Source: an uncultured Rubripirellula sp.
GTDB lineage: Bacteria; Planctomycetota; Planctomycetia; Pirellulales; Pirellulaceae
Direction of reading: 5' to 3'
Length of the DNA stretch: 64,000 nucleotides
NCBI GenBank assembly: GCA_938075415.1
Contig: CALJHC010000042.1
Location: 1-64,000, forward strand
Under the pieces are notes generated by a model that was not told the DNA's origin, searched no databases, and saw only the letters and a program-made list of their open reading frames with translations. Positions within the stretch are counted from its first letter, which is position 1. Each line of letters opens with the position of its first letter. This document shows, piece after piece, positions 44,000 to 54,500 of the stretch. The position numbers and the translations under genes are program-made.

Positions 44000-46900
44000 A
44001 TGGCGGAACCACTATTGAACCCTTTTCCCGGATTGCGCCCGTTTGCTGCAGAAGAAGATTTTCTTTTTTTCGGGCGTGAGCAGCAAACCAACGAACTGTT
44101 GGAGTTGCTTCGGGCGCATCGTTTTCTGGCCGTGGTCGGAACGTCTGGAAGCGGGAAGTCATCGTTGGTGCGCGCTGGGCTGCTTCCCGCGTTGTTCGGG
44201 GGAACCATGGTTTCCGTCGGTTCTCGTTGGGAAGTTGCCGTCATGCGGCCCGGTGGTGACCCAATAAAAAATCTTGCGCAATCACTCATCGACTGTGACC
44301 TGTACGACTGCGATGACCCGGAGTCTCTTCCAAGAATCGTGGCGACATTGCGCCGGAGTCGGAATGGGCTGGTTGAAGCGATTCGTCAATCTGACTTAGG
44401 CGAGCGTCACAATCTGCTGCTTGTGGTTGATCAATTTGAGGAGCTGTTTCGGTTCAGGGCTGATAGTATCGAGCAGCAGGAAGTTGCCTCCGAGTTTGCA
44501 CAATTATTGCTCAATGCAGCCACTGCAAAAGATATCCCGATTTACGTCACCTTGACCATGCGTTCGGATTATCTGGGTGAATGCGCACAAATTTCTGGAC
44601 TGGCCGAAGCGGTTAATCATGGCGAGTATCTGATCCCGCGTCTGACGCGGGATCAACGCCGCGATGCCATTGAGCGGCCGGTAGCCGTCGGTGGCGGAAA
44701 GATCAGTGGAAGGCTGATCAATCAGTTGCTTAATGAGGTGGGTGACGATGTTGACCAACTCCCGGTGCTTCAGCACACGTTAATGCGGATATGGGATCAT
44801 TGGGAAACCGACCATCAAGAGAGTGAGCCCATCGATATCCGGCATTATGAGTCGGTCGGTGGATTGAATCACGCACTCTCTCAACACGCTGACGAAGTGT
44901 ATCACGAGTTAGGCACCGAGAAGTCTCAGCGATTGTGTGAACGTATTTTCAAGTCGTTGACAGAATGTGGTACAGATGCGCGTGGGATCCGCAGGCCAAC
45001 AACCATGGCGATGCTGTGTGAGATTGTTGATGGCAGCGTCAACGAAGTGACTGCTGTTTTAGACGCTTTCCGAAAGGTAGGTCGGACATTTGTCATGCCT
45101 CAGGAAGAGGTCCCGATTGAATCCACCACCGTCGTTGATATTTCGCATGAAAGTCTGATGCGGGTGTGGCAGCGTTTGCGACAATGGGTCGACGAGGAAT
45201 CGCAGTCCGCTCGTGTGTATCGAAGACTTGCGGAAACCGCGGTTTTATTCGCGGACAACCGCGCTGGACATTACCGCGATCCCGACCTGGCCATCGCATC
45301 GGCATGGCGTGAGCGGAATGCTCCCAACAGCCACTGGGCAGATCGGTATTTCGCAGGCTTTGAGAAAGCAATTGGTTTTCTTGAAGAGAGCCAGGATGCG
45401 GCGAAGGCAGAGGAACGAAATCGTGAATTGAGACGCCAGAAAGAGCTCGATCAAGCTCGGCAACTCGCAAATGCGCAGCGGAAGGCCCGTCGCCGTTCGC
45501 AAGGCTTCACAGCCTGCGCGATTGTGGCCACCATCATCGTTTGTTTTTTCTGGATGAAGGCGGATAGGAGTGCAACGGAAGCACTTCGAAATGCAGAGTT
45601 GGCCAAAGACAAGACCGAAGAAGCACTTGTGAACGCGCGGGCTGCGACCGTTGCAAGAGAGTCCGCTGAAACACAACGGGAAATTGCCGAAGCTGAAACA
45701 CAACGCAACCGACTGGGTTTATACGCTGCAAGTATCCGGCAAGCAGAGCGAGAGTTGGTAGCGAGTGGATCCCGCAAGGCAGGCCTTTTGCAACTCGATC
45801 AATGGAGCCACGCGACGGGGATTGATGGGACGGCCAACAGCCCGGCGATGCGAGATTGGGAATGGTATTACCTCAAAGGGCTTGCCAGAAGTTTGGACGC
45901 TGATCCACGAATTGAAAGTCTGAAATTAGGTAGCCGGGTCAACTTTGCGGGTAAATGGTCTCCCGATGGAAAATTACTAGCCGTCACAGGGCTGGGGAAA
46001 CAAGTGCTGATTATCGACGCCTTGTCGAAGCAGATCATTCAAATCTTTGATCGGAGGACGCTGGAGTTCTGCCCCCGGATTCAGTGGAGTCCTGACGCGA
46101 AGTCGATAGCGATTGATGCCTGGTGGGGTGCGGTGGAGGTGTATGACGTCCAAACCGGTTTGCTAACACAGATTCTCAACCACAACGGCGGTAATACGAA
46201 TTCGACGCTCAGTTGGAATCGTCACCAAAACTTGATTGCCTATAGTCTCGATGAAGGCAAACTTGGGATTTACGATATGGACCAGCATCAGCTTGCTCAT
46301 GTCATCCCAACCTCAAGCCGACTCCAGGCCATTGAGTGGAGCCCTGATGGAAAGCAGTTAGCTTATTCCGTCATTCCCGGTGGTTTGCATGTCGTCGACT
46401 TTCCGTCATTGGAGGTGAGCTACAAACTCGGTAGCCGTTTCGTTGATCGCCTGCGTTGGAGTCCGGATGGCAAAAAAATCATTTGTCAGGATGCTCAGCC
46501 CAGTCAGTTATTTGTTGTAACACCCGCCGAGGATAGCCATACCGAAGCTGTCGAGTCCGGCATTGGCGGTATTTGGGGAATGGCAATGCATCCGGATCAA
46601 CCGTGGGTGGCCCTTTCTGGCCCACGTGGAGAAATCGGCATCTTCGATTATGAGCAATTACAGCTAAGTGACTCTCTCACTGGTTTCCCGGGCATGATGG
46701 TTGGTGTCGATTGGCGTCCTCAGGGTGACTTGCTGTTTGTGTCGGGTCTGACACAGGGCGCAACCATGCTTGTTGATGTTGCGAAAAAACGTCGCACTTT
46801 ACTTGAAACCGGTGTGGATCGCTCAGGTGATGATGCTTTGGCAACCTCTCTTGACTGCAAACTTGCTCCAGATGGACGTCGGATCTCATTGACGTCAGAT

Positions 46901-49900
46901 GTTCCAGGCCGAATTCTTCTTGCCGATTTAAGTGACCAGCGAATCACCTCTCAGATCGAGACACCGTTAAATGAGCTGGTCTACAGTTATGCTTGGACTG
47001 CTGATGGTAAACATCTTGCAGTGGCCGGAGAAAAAAACCTTTTGATACTTGACGGAGATTCGCCCAGTGAAGTTGAAGCCAGTTTTTCTCTCGAAAATAT
47101 CGGTCGTGTCGCAACCTTGGAGTGGTCTGCCGATAGGAAATATCTCGCGTTCACCCAAGGTTTTAATGCGAAATCAGAATGGGGCGTTTTTCAGTTTGAC
47201 GAGCAATCCTTGCAACTGCTTCAGCTCGACGGAATCGGCAGTCTTCCTAACGCAGTGAGCTGGCATCCGACGAAACCGATTCTTGCCGTGGGGCTTGGAC
47301 AAGTCGGTCGTGACGGTAGTCCTTTGCAGCTTTGGGATGTCAGCAAGGAGGAGTTAATGCTTAACATTCCAACGACTGAAATCAAGGTCCAAGACTTGGC
47401 GTTTAGCAACGAGGGGGACCGGCTCGCGGTCGCGTTTGACCGTCCGGTTGGATTGGTGTCTTTCGAATCGTCTGGCTCGATTGCAGTCTTCTCAACAAAG
47501 GACGGAGAGTCGTTGGGTAATTTTCCTCCTCAATCCGTCCGCCTGTCTGACATCCAATGGAACTCCACGGACCAGCGTATTGCTACCTCGTCATTCGACG
47601 GAAACGTTCGTGTCTGGAGGGATGATGGCACGGAACTACTCACTCTCAACCCATTCGAATCCGCGCCCGTTCGCGGCGCATTTTGGGACAGTAGCGGCGG
47701 AACACTGATCGCCTGCTCGATGCGGAACACGTATCTCTACTCGTGGTCCATTGAGGACAGCCTCGATGAAGTGTCAGTACAGGGTTCCCCAGAGTTATTG
47801 GGCAATCTGATTGAAAAAGCGGAAACCGATCCCTTAAAGATTGCCAAGATTTATGCTGCTAGCGGCCAATACACCAACGCGGCAAAGATCTATGAAACGC
47901 TCGCGGCAGAAAAAACCGACGCAATGGTGTTCCCGAGCAGGTACTGGCGGCTACGTGAGCTGCCCAAACCAGTTGCAGACCTTGGAAAGAATGACCTGCG
48001 CGAGGTGGATCCACGCCAGGTTGAATTGCTTCTTTCTGATTTTTTATCACCAACACAATGGCAATCGGCGAAGGGGTTTACCCGTGATTGGGAATACATT
48101 GGCCAAGATTCGACCAGGTTCAATCTTCAAGGGCCCGCCTCGCAGGCATCTGAATCAATTGAAGTGGTTGCCACTCGATATTATTCTTCGAAACCAACTT
48201 CCACCGCACTGGTGCTGGGGGGCGGCGAGAAGGTCTTTGTCTGGCACGATGGACGGCTGGTCATCGAACACGATCGACCTGGCGTCATGAGCAATGGCGA
48301 ACTGGGCGCGGTCTTGGAGCTGAAGCAAGGTTGGAATGACCTCCTTTTCTTTGTGTATTCGCAAACCAAACAGCTAGAGCTGGAACCCTACCTTCTTGAT
48401 ACGCCAGCTCGCATTCTTTCCAACAGTTCGGTCACTTGGGATGGTATTTCACATGAGCAATTTTTGGAATTCGTTAGCGCGAGCGGATTATCAGAAGCTG
48501 GCAAAAATACCATCGAATACCAACTTCAAATTGTTGCAGGGAAAGCCGACGCTGCGGAATCAGACTTCCGAGCGATTGAGGGGAAGCCTGAGGTAACACA
48601 CTTTACTCATGTAGAAATGTTTCATGAAGCGGGACGCTTTCGACAAGCATTAAAGTACGCAAAGGAATTGTACGAAGATAAGCCAACCCACCACTCCGCA
48701 TTGACGCTCGGGGCAAGTCTTGCCACTGAAGATGGGATCGCGCTGGTCACTTCCGAAGCCACGTGGCACTCCTATAGTTCGAATCACACTGGAGCGGATG
48801 TTGACATTCCGCAGTTGCTGTTGCAAAAAAATCCGGATGATGAGCGAGTTCTCAAGCAGGAATGGACAGACGGTGGATTGATAGGCTGGATTGGGAATGG
48901 TGGCTTTCCCAGATCCGTCTCTCACCAGGCAGCTGATGATGTCGTTCTTCTTAGAACAACATTCGAAAGTACCGACCCTCTGACAGACCTTCTATTCGAA
49001 ATCGACACCCTAGACGGCTTTGTTGTCTATCTGGATGGGGTTGAGTGTTACCGCGACAATATCAAAGGAATTGATGCGTTTAATCTTCGCGCACAACAAA
49101 AAAGCCCAAAACACAATTTCAATTATTCCAGACGACAGATTCCGTTAACGATGGCATTGGCACCTGGGAAACACGAATTAGCCGTGAGCGTTCATCAGGA
49201 CGCCAGCAGAATCCATTTGCATCTTCGCTGCCCAACACTCACCGGATTTTCGACTCCTCAGGTGGAAACCCACGAGACTTATCCCCCCGAAGTTGAGTTG
49301 GGATACCACCTCGCGTCTGCGAAGGTTCGAGGACATTTTAACTGGAAACGCGTCAACGCTCTCATTGAAGCGGGTATTGATCCGTTGTGCGTGGAGGATC
49401 AGTCGCGTCAGATTTATGCGGTACTTGAGTCCACTCGTTCACTGACCAGTGATGAAAGAGCGACTCTCGGAAATCTTTTGTCTGTGGCGTCTTTGCCCGC
49501 ACGCTCATTCAATATTGCGCTGGCCATTGAACCAACCCTCCGTAAAAACGAACCCGCTTTGATGCATCGGTTTTTGAAGAATTGGCAACGACCCGACACG
49601 GTCGATGCTCGGTTGATGGCTGCCCAGTTGCTCGAAAAAATTGTGATTGGCAGAGAGGCCTACGAGTCAGCTCGAGACGCCATTTTTAAGGACTTTCGCT
49701 TTGATCAATTAAATAGTAATCAGCAGTTGCTTATCAGCACACTTTCTCTTGCAGACTTAACGCCGCAGCAGGCTGAACTTCTCGGTCAATGGCAGTCTGC
49801 GGCATCCATTTGGTCAACGCGTTCAAGTGACGGATGGATGCAAGAAATTGCGACTGCCTTATTGGCGAACCAATCACCGGAAAAACCGACCCCGAGCCTT

Positions 49901-50167
49901 GAAGGCCTCCTTCGCTTTGAAATCGCGGAAACGAATAACACCATTGATCGATACTTGGTGTCAGCGGTGCTGAGTCAGTCAATCAAAGCACTTGGAACCG
50001 CTGCTGCCGAGCAACGCGTTGCCTTGCAGAATCAGCTTCGTACCGAAATCATTGGCAAACTCACCGAACCGGGCGAGATGCCGATCTTCCTGGAGCAATG
50101 GATCAAGTACCAACTAGCTCGCACGATCCTCGGTGATTTGGACGCATCTGTTGCCGAGAGTCGGTGA
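44000..50167 (+). CDS. STAND-family NTPase with membrane helix, WD40-like propeller and beta-sandwich C-terminus
   Basis: A 2055-residue protein from ATG 44000; GTG 43991 is in frame and overlaps the kinase stop. The nSTAND1-type NTPase starts NPFPGLRPF with Walker A GTSGSGKSS (47-55) and Walker B LLLVVDQFEELF (about 139-150). The helical domain ends near residue 400. A coiled coil, a membrane helix at about 502-519 (ACAIVATIIVCFF) and a second coiled coil (520-580) follow. A WD40-like propeller covers about 645-1255, with repeated W-S-P-D-G (KWSPDGKLLAVTG, EWSPDGKQLAYS, RWSPDGKKIICQ). TPR-like and jelly-roll-like segments (LTDLLFEIDTLDGFVVYLDG) continue to the end. Such proteins act as signal-gated oligomerising switches. 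The propeller would sense a ligand and the NTPase would drive assembly with the kinase-TIR partner; this is inference. Confidence 0.88.
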   Translation: MAEPLLNPFPGLRPFAAEEDFLFFGREQQTNELLELLRAHRFLAVVGTSGSGKSSLVRAGLLPALFGGTMVSVGSRWEVAVMRPGGDPIKNLAQSLIDCDLYDCDDPESLPRIVATLRRSRNGLVEAIRQSDLGERHNLLLVVDQFEELFRFRADSIEQQEVASEFAQLLLNAATAKDIPIYVTLTMRSDYLGECAQISGLAEAVNHGEYLIPRLTRDQRRDAIERPVAVGGGKISGRLINQLLNEVGDDVDQLPVLQHTLMRIWDHWETDHQESEPIDIRHYESVGGLNHALSQHADEVYHELGTEKSQRLCERIFKSLTECGTDARGIRRPTTMAMLCEIVDGSVNEVTAVLDAFRKVGRTFVMPQEEVPIESTTVVDISHESLMRVWQRLRQWVDEESQSARVYRRLAETAVLFADNRAGHYRDPDLAIASAWRERNAPNSHWADRYFAGFEKAIGFLEESQDAAKAEERNRELRRQKELDQARQLANAQRKARRRSQGFTACAIVATIIVCFFWMKADRSATEALRNAELAKDKTEEALVNARAATVARESAETQREIAEAETQRNRLGLYAASIRQAERELVASGSRKAGLLQLDQWSHATGIDGTANSPAMRDWEWYYLKGLARSLDADPRIESLKLGSRVNFAGKWSPDGKLLAVTGLGKQVLIIDALSKQIIQIFDRRTLEFCPRIQWSPDAKSIAIDAWWGAVEVYDVQTGLLTQILNHNGGNTNSTLSWNRHQNLIAYSLDEGKLGIYDMDQHQLAHVIPTSSRLQAIEWSPDGKQLAYSVIPGGLHVVDFPSLEVSYKLGSRFVDRLRWSPDGKKIICQDAQPSQLFVVTPAEDSHTEAVESGIGGIWGMAMHPDQPWVALSGPRGEIGIFDYEQLQLSDSLTGFPGMMVGVDWRPQGDLLFVSGLTQGATMLVDVAKKRRTLLETGVDRSGDDALATSLDCKLAPDGRRISLTSDVPGRILLADLSDQRITSQIETPLNELVYSYAWTADGKHLAVAGEKNLLILDGDSPSEVEASFSLENIGRVATLEWSADRKYLAFTQGFNAKSEWGVFQFDEQSLQLLQLDGIGSLPNAVSWHPTKPILAVGLGQVGRDGSPLQLWDVSKEELMLNIPTTEIKVQDLAFSNEGDRLAVAFDRPVGLVSFESSGSIAVFSTKDGESLGNFPPQSVRLSDIQWNSTDQRIATSSFDGNVRVWRDDGTELLTLNPFESAPVRGAFWDSSGGTLIACSMRNTYLYSWSIEDSLDEVSVQGSPELLGNLIEKAETDPLKIAKIYAASGQYTNAAKIYETLAAEKTDAMVFPSRYWRLRELPKPVADLGKNDLREVDPRQVELLLSDFLSPTQWQSAKGFTRDWEYIGQDSTRFNLQGPASQASESIEVVATRYYSSKPTSTALVLGGGEKVFVWHDGRLVIEHDRPGVMSNGELGAVLELKQGWNDLLFFVYSQTKQLELEPYLLDTPARILSNSSVTWDGISHEQFLEFVSASGLSEAGKNTIEYQLQIVAGKADAAESDFRAIEGKPEVTHFTHVEMFHEAGRFRQALKYAKELYEDKPTHHSALTLGASLATEDGIALVTSEATWHSYSSNHTGADVDIPQLLLQKNPDDERVLKQEWTDGGLIGWIGNGGFPRSVSHQAADDVVLLRTTFESTDPLTDLLFEIDTLDGFVVYLDGVECYRDNIKGIDAFNLRAQQKSPKHNFNYSRRQIPLTMALAPGKHELAVSVHQDASRIHLHLRCPTLTGFSTPQVETHETYPPEVELGYHLASAKVRGHFNWKRVNALIEAGIDPLCVEDQSRQIYAVLESTRSLTSDERATLGNLLSVASLPARSFNIALAIEPTLRKNEPALMHRFLKNWQRPDTVDARLMAAQLLEKIVIGREAYESARDAIFKDFRFDQLNSNQQLLISTLSLADLTPQQAELLGQWQSAASIWSTRSSDGWMQEIATALLANQSPEKPTPSLEGLLRFEIAETNNTIDRYLVSAVLSQSIKALGTAAAEQRVALQNQLRTEIIGKLTEPGEMPIFLEQWIKYQLARTILGDLDASVAESR

Positions 50168-50546
50168 CGTCGACCCTTTCTTTGGCCGACCCTGTCATCG
50201 GCAAAGCCTTGATGAGGCCCGAGGGTATCCCCTTTGGATCCTGAGTTGCCCACCATGGCGATCACCACCGAGAAACGACACTCTTCACCAACCGATCAAA
50301 GGCGCCCCCGAATCCGTTAAGGCACCCGGCCCGAAGGTTGGCCGATCGCCCGTGTCTTTGGACGCCAGCGATGGCTGGGGCACAGTCGATTGGTGCACGA
50401 TCGGTTAGTGGAAAGTCGGTTAGTGCAAGATTGGTTTGAACACGATCATATTGAATACGCTTACTCGGGGTGCAGTCGTTTGGTGCACGCAGTGCGATAA
50501 AGTGGCCGAGAGGCGCAGTGTCCGCGAGTTGCCTCCGTTTTCCCCC
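50168..50546. other. Intergenic region with degenerate 15-bp repeat
   Basis: No gene. From about 50386 to 50460 there are four or five degenerate units of about 15 bp like TCGGTTAGTGGAAAG. No terminator of the STAND gene was clear. Confidence 0.5.
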
Positions 50547-50816
50547 TCAGCGGCGCGTTGACCAGAATCTGAAGATGGTCGGCTTGGAGGAGCCGGATCG
50601 GCCATTCGCTGGATAAGTTCGACTCGGACTTCGAGACCGTGACTTGTAGGCATCGCTTCGTTTGAATCTGGCATTGGAACTATAGAAAATGCTTCCGACT
50701 TTTTCGTTCAGGGGCCTAGCCCAACGCCATTCAGCGGCGGAGGCCTCACTGCAAACATAGAGATTCATGGCCAGAAAGATGACCGCGACGACACAAGTTT
50801 TGAGCAAGAGATTCAT
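50547..50816 (-). CDS. Small secreted protein, hypothetical
   Basis: An 89-residue protein with signal peptide MNLLLKTCVVAVIFLAMNLY and Ala-rich cleavage site (CSEASAAEW). The mature 60 residues are basic, rich in Arg and Ser (RSRSPSRTYPANGRSGSSKP). AAGGAA precedes the ATG by about 8 nt. No family is recognised. It could be a surface or cationic peptide. It is isolated between the STAND and giant-protein genes, on the opposite strand. Confidence 0.6.
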   Translation of the reverse strand: MNLLLKTCVVAVIFLAMNLYVCSEASAAEWRWARPLNEKVGSIFYSSNARFKRSDAYKSRSRSPSRTYPANGRSGSSKPTIFRFWSTRR

Positions 50817-51525
50817 TAGCGATTTCCTTGTTTGTGTTGAAGATTTTACACCTCCTGAACCGTGGAGGAACGCAAGACGCCACGCAATTTATTCAGAAGC
50901 CTCTGTGAGCAATAGTATCCGGTCAAATTGACAAGCTTTTGGTGAGTCGTTTGGAGAGTGGTCGTTCCTCGCGAGGCTGCAAGACGGTGGGTCGCAGGTA
51001 CTGTCAATGACGTGCGCAACGTATCTCTTCAGTGACTTGGATTCGTTGTTCCCATGGACAGTTCGGTTGATTGCGAAAAACTCCCTTTGAAAGGCTCTTG
51101 GGCTATCAACTCAAACGACTCTGCTGTCCTCACGAGTCGTTTCGGGTGTGATGGCTCCCTCCGGCTCGGCCATTTCGTTGGGATACCGGTGTGTAATTAC
51201 CCCCCTGTTGGAGAGGCCAGCGATCTGCACCGTGACCAAGGGATCAGTCGTTCCCCTTTGATCGTGGCGATTCTGCTCCCAGATGCCGTAAAACCCCTAA
51301 GGTCCGCGCGGTTTCTCGATGGTTGCAATGGTTGTAGCGGTTAAACTTACCGCAAACTTTGATGGCGAAAGGGGTAATCTCCGGCTGTCTGGAACCCGGA
51401 TTGTGAACACATCCGTGTGGCGGCACCTAGCCATTTTTAATCCTGTCATCGAGACAGATGTTTTGAGAATTGGTCGGATGATCAATCGAGACGTAACCGT
51501 TGGATGTAGTAAGGGCGAATGGGGC
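50817..51525. other. Intergenic region upstream of the giant surface protein
   Basis: No separate gene is supported. CCTCC-TGAACCGT-GGAGG near 50850 is a weak hairpin. The frame of the giant protein is open back to 51262, with ATGs at 51319, 51328 and 51478; without a clear ribosome site the 51526 start is used. Confidence 0.5.
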
Positions 51526-54500
51526 ATGGTGAACCGAAAAGAAGAAAAGTCTGCTGGTCGTCGGCTGAATTTTCTAAGGGCTCTTTTGGGGCGGGAGACT
51601 AAGGTCCGATATGGGACATCCGGAACGAAGCAAAGTGCTGCAATAGGTTTCTATCGGAACCGGCCAACGCTGGAATCATTGGAATCCCGTTTGATGCTGA
51701 CGGCGGACGTCAGTTTGGACAACGGAAGCCTGTTATTGCAGGAAACTACATCGGGGTCCGACACGCTGCAAATTGGTTTTGATAGCGTTGAATCCGCTTA
51801 TCTGTTTAGCGATTCGGTGCAGCCTCTGACCACTAGCATTCAAGGCGCTGTCAATGATCAAAATTCGGACGGTACCAATACCATCAAGGTTCCGTCGAGT
51901 TTGGTGACAGGGGATATCACGATCAAGACGGGTGCTGAGGATGACACCGTTACCGTACTGAGCAGCTTTGATGCGGTGGCGGACCGATCGGTGGTACTTG
52001 ATCTCGAGGCCGGCAGCGACACGGTGTTCTGGAATGCAGCGCCAAGCTTAACGAATTTATCAGTCAGTTCGGAGACAACCTATCTGGAAGTGTCATCTTT
52101 GGAGACATTTGGCGAGCAGCATTGGCTGACAAATCTCCAGATTTCCGTTCCCACTTTTCTTTATGGTCAAGGCGTCTTTTTACAGGATGCTGATCTTGGG
52201 CAGAAAGACTTTTTTGTACACAGCGCAACCGACATTGAGGTGTTAGGAAGCATCACCAACGGCGGATCTGGCGAAGTGTATTTGGATGCGATTGGAGGAG
52301 TTTCAATCACCGACTCACAAATTGTCACCAACGCAGGAGGTATTTTTGTTACAGCGAGTGGGAGTGGTGTGTCGATTTCTGGATCCGAGTTGATAGCCGG
52401 CTCGGGAGAGATTCACGTGACCGGTAAGTCATTTGATGGTAACGGTCTGGTGCTGCGGAATTCGTCGGTGGAAACCTCGGCCAACGCGGGCATCGTATTG
52501 AGTGGTAACAGCGGGTCCGATGGTAACGGGATTCTGATTGAAGGAACGGCTGAATCCAAAGCAACGATCACGAGTCAGGACGGCGACATTACGTTGGTGG
52601 GAGCAGCAGCGCGGGGTGGAGGTATTGGGGTGCTAATGTCCCATGGTGTGCTGACCACCAAGAACGGATCCCAATTACTGACAGGCCATTCAGCCCAACG
52701 GAAAATTGCCGGGACCCTACTGCAGAATTCTGATCTGGTCGTGACTGGCAACGGTGATGTTTCCTTTGTCGCCTCCACCGGCGAGGTGCAGTTTGGAAGT
52801 GGTGATAATCGATTCAATTTGGATTTTGGACGGATCGACGATGTTTACAACTTCGCAGACACCAGTGGTTCGCCGAACCCTGCTGGTTCCGTTGGTTACT
52901 CGTATCAAATGAGTCGTTACGAAATCTCTCGAGCGATGATCAACAAGGCAAATGCCTCTGCTGATCTTGGCATCACTTTGTACGATATGTCTCAGAATGG
53001 TGGTAACGGAGACGACCTGCCAGCGACGGGTATTTCTTGGTACGAGGCGGCACAGTTTGTCAACTGGCTTAACGTTAGTGAGGGACACAGCGCGGCCTAC
53101 AAATTTGTCGATGGTAATTTCCAGCTTTGGGAGTCGAACGATCAAGGTTTTGATGCGGTGAATCCGTACCGAAATCTCAATGCGAAGTATGTGCTGCCGA
53201 GTATGGACGAATGGTACAAGGCTGCTTACTACGATCCCTCAGGCGGCCAGTATTTTGATTTTGCCACCGGCAGCGACGAAACACCCTCAAGCGTGACAAG
53301 TGGCACCGCACCCAATACAGCGGTATACGGCCTCGCGGAATCTCAAGGTCCGGCAAATATCGATAATGCGGGTGGACTGAGCCCCTACGGCATGATGGCA
53401 ATGAGCGGGAATGTTTGGGAATGGATTGAGACAGCTTATGATCAGAGCAACTCGCTGAGCGACGAGGATCGCTTCATTCGCGGGGGTGCCTTCTGGACCG
53501 ATCGCGACGCGGTAAGTTCCTTGAAGTCGAGTGATAGTTATCCCTATGATCCAGCCAGCAATGATCTCAACTCAGGATTCCGTGTCGCCAACCTGTTTCA
53601 GGAAAATAATGGTTTAGTTGTCTTGGATGGTTCCTCGGTATCGACCAACAGCGGTCTGATCAATGTGGATGGAAGCCTGCAATCTTTCGCATCCAGTCTT
53701 TCCACCAGCACGGGCTTGATTCAGGTCAAAGGTCAGGGGGCCAATATCTGGGCAGTGGATTCGTCGCTTTCATCAACTTCTGGTGACATCCTTCTCGAGG
53801 GCGATGGAACTCGCGATGACGTACCGGGGATCGATCTTGTGAATACCGTTGTGTCCACTTCTGGATCAGGGTTGATTGCGCTCCATGGTGAAGGTGGTTC
53901 CGCGGACGGTGTGCGACTGGAAACGATTGCAGGTGAGGTGCCCTCTGGCCTAACCAGCGCGATCCTTGCCGAAGACGGGTACATCTCGATCACAGGTTTT
54001 GGCGGGATCGCGGGTGGTGATGGTATCAATGTCTTTGGCACTACGGTCAAGACGATCGGGGCTGGCGAGATCGTGTTGTCTGGGATCGTTTTTGATGCAG
54101 CAGGGCGGTCCATCGCTATCGATGGCAGCGAGATTGCAACAGAGGGTACCGGGTCGATTCTGCTTCAAGCCGAATCGGCAGTTATCGGGAAGGGAGCCGG
54201 TAGCGTGATTGAGCTGTCTGATGCCACGATCACGGTGAGTTCGGGGGACCTGAGCGTCTTTGCAACGGGGATTGAACTTGTCGGCGCTTCGACCACGAAT
54301 CTGGGATCGGATGTTGAACTGATATCGGTGATTAGTGGTGAGGGAGACTTAATCAAGAGTGGTCCTGGTTCACTGAGTATTACTGAAAACAGCCTTGGCA
54401 CCGGAACGATAACGGTCATTGGTGGATCCCTGCTGGTTAACGCAAGCCTTGCTGGTAATGTGTTGGTGGAAACAGGGGGAACACTTGGCGGTTTTGGAAC

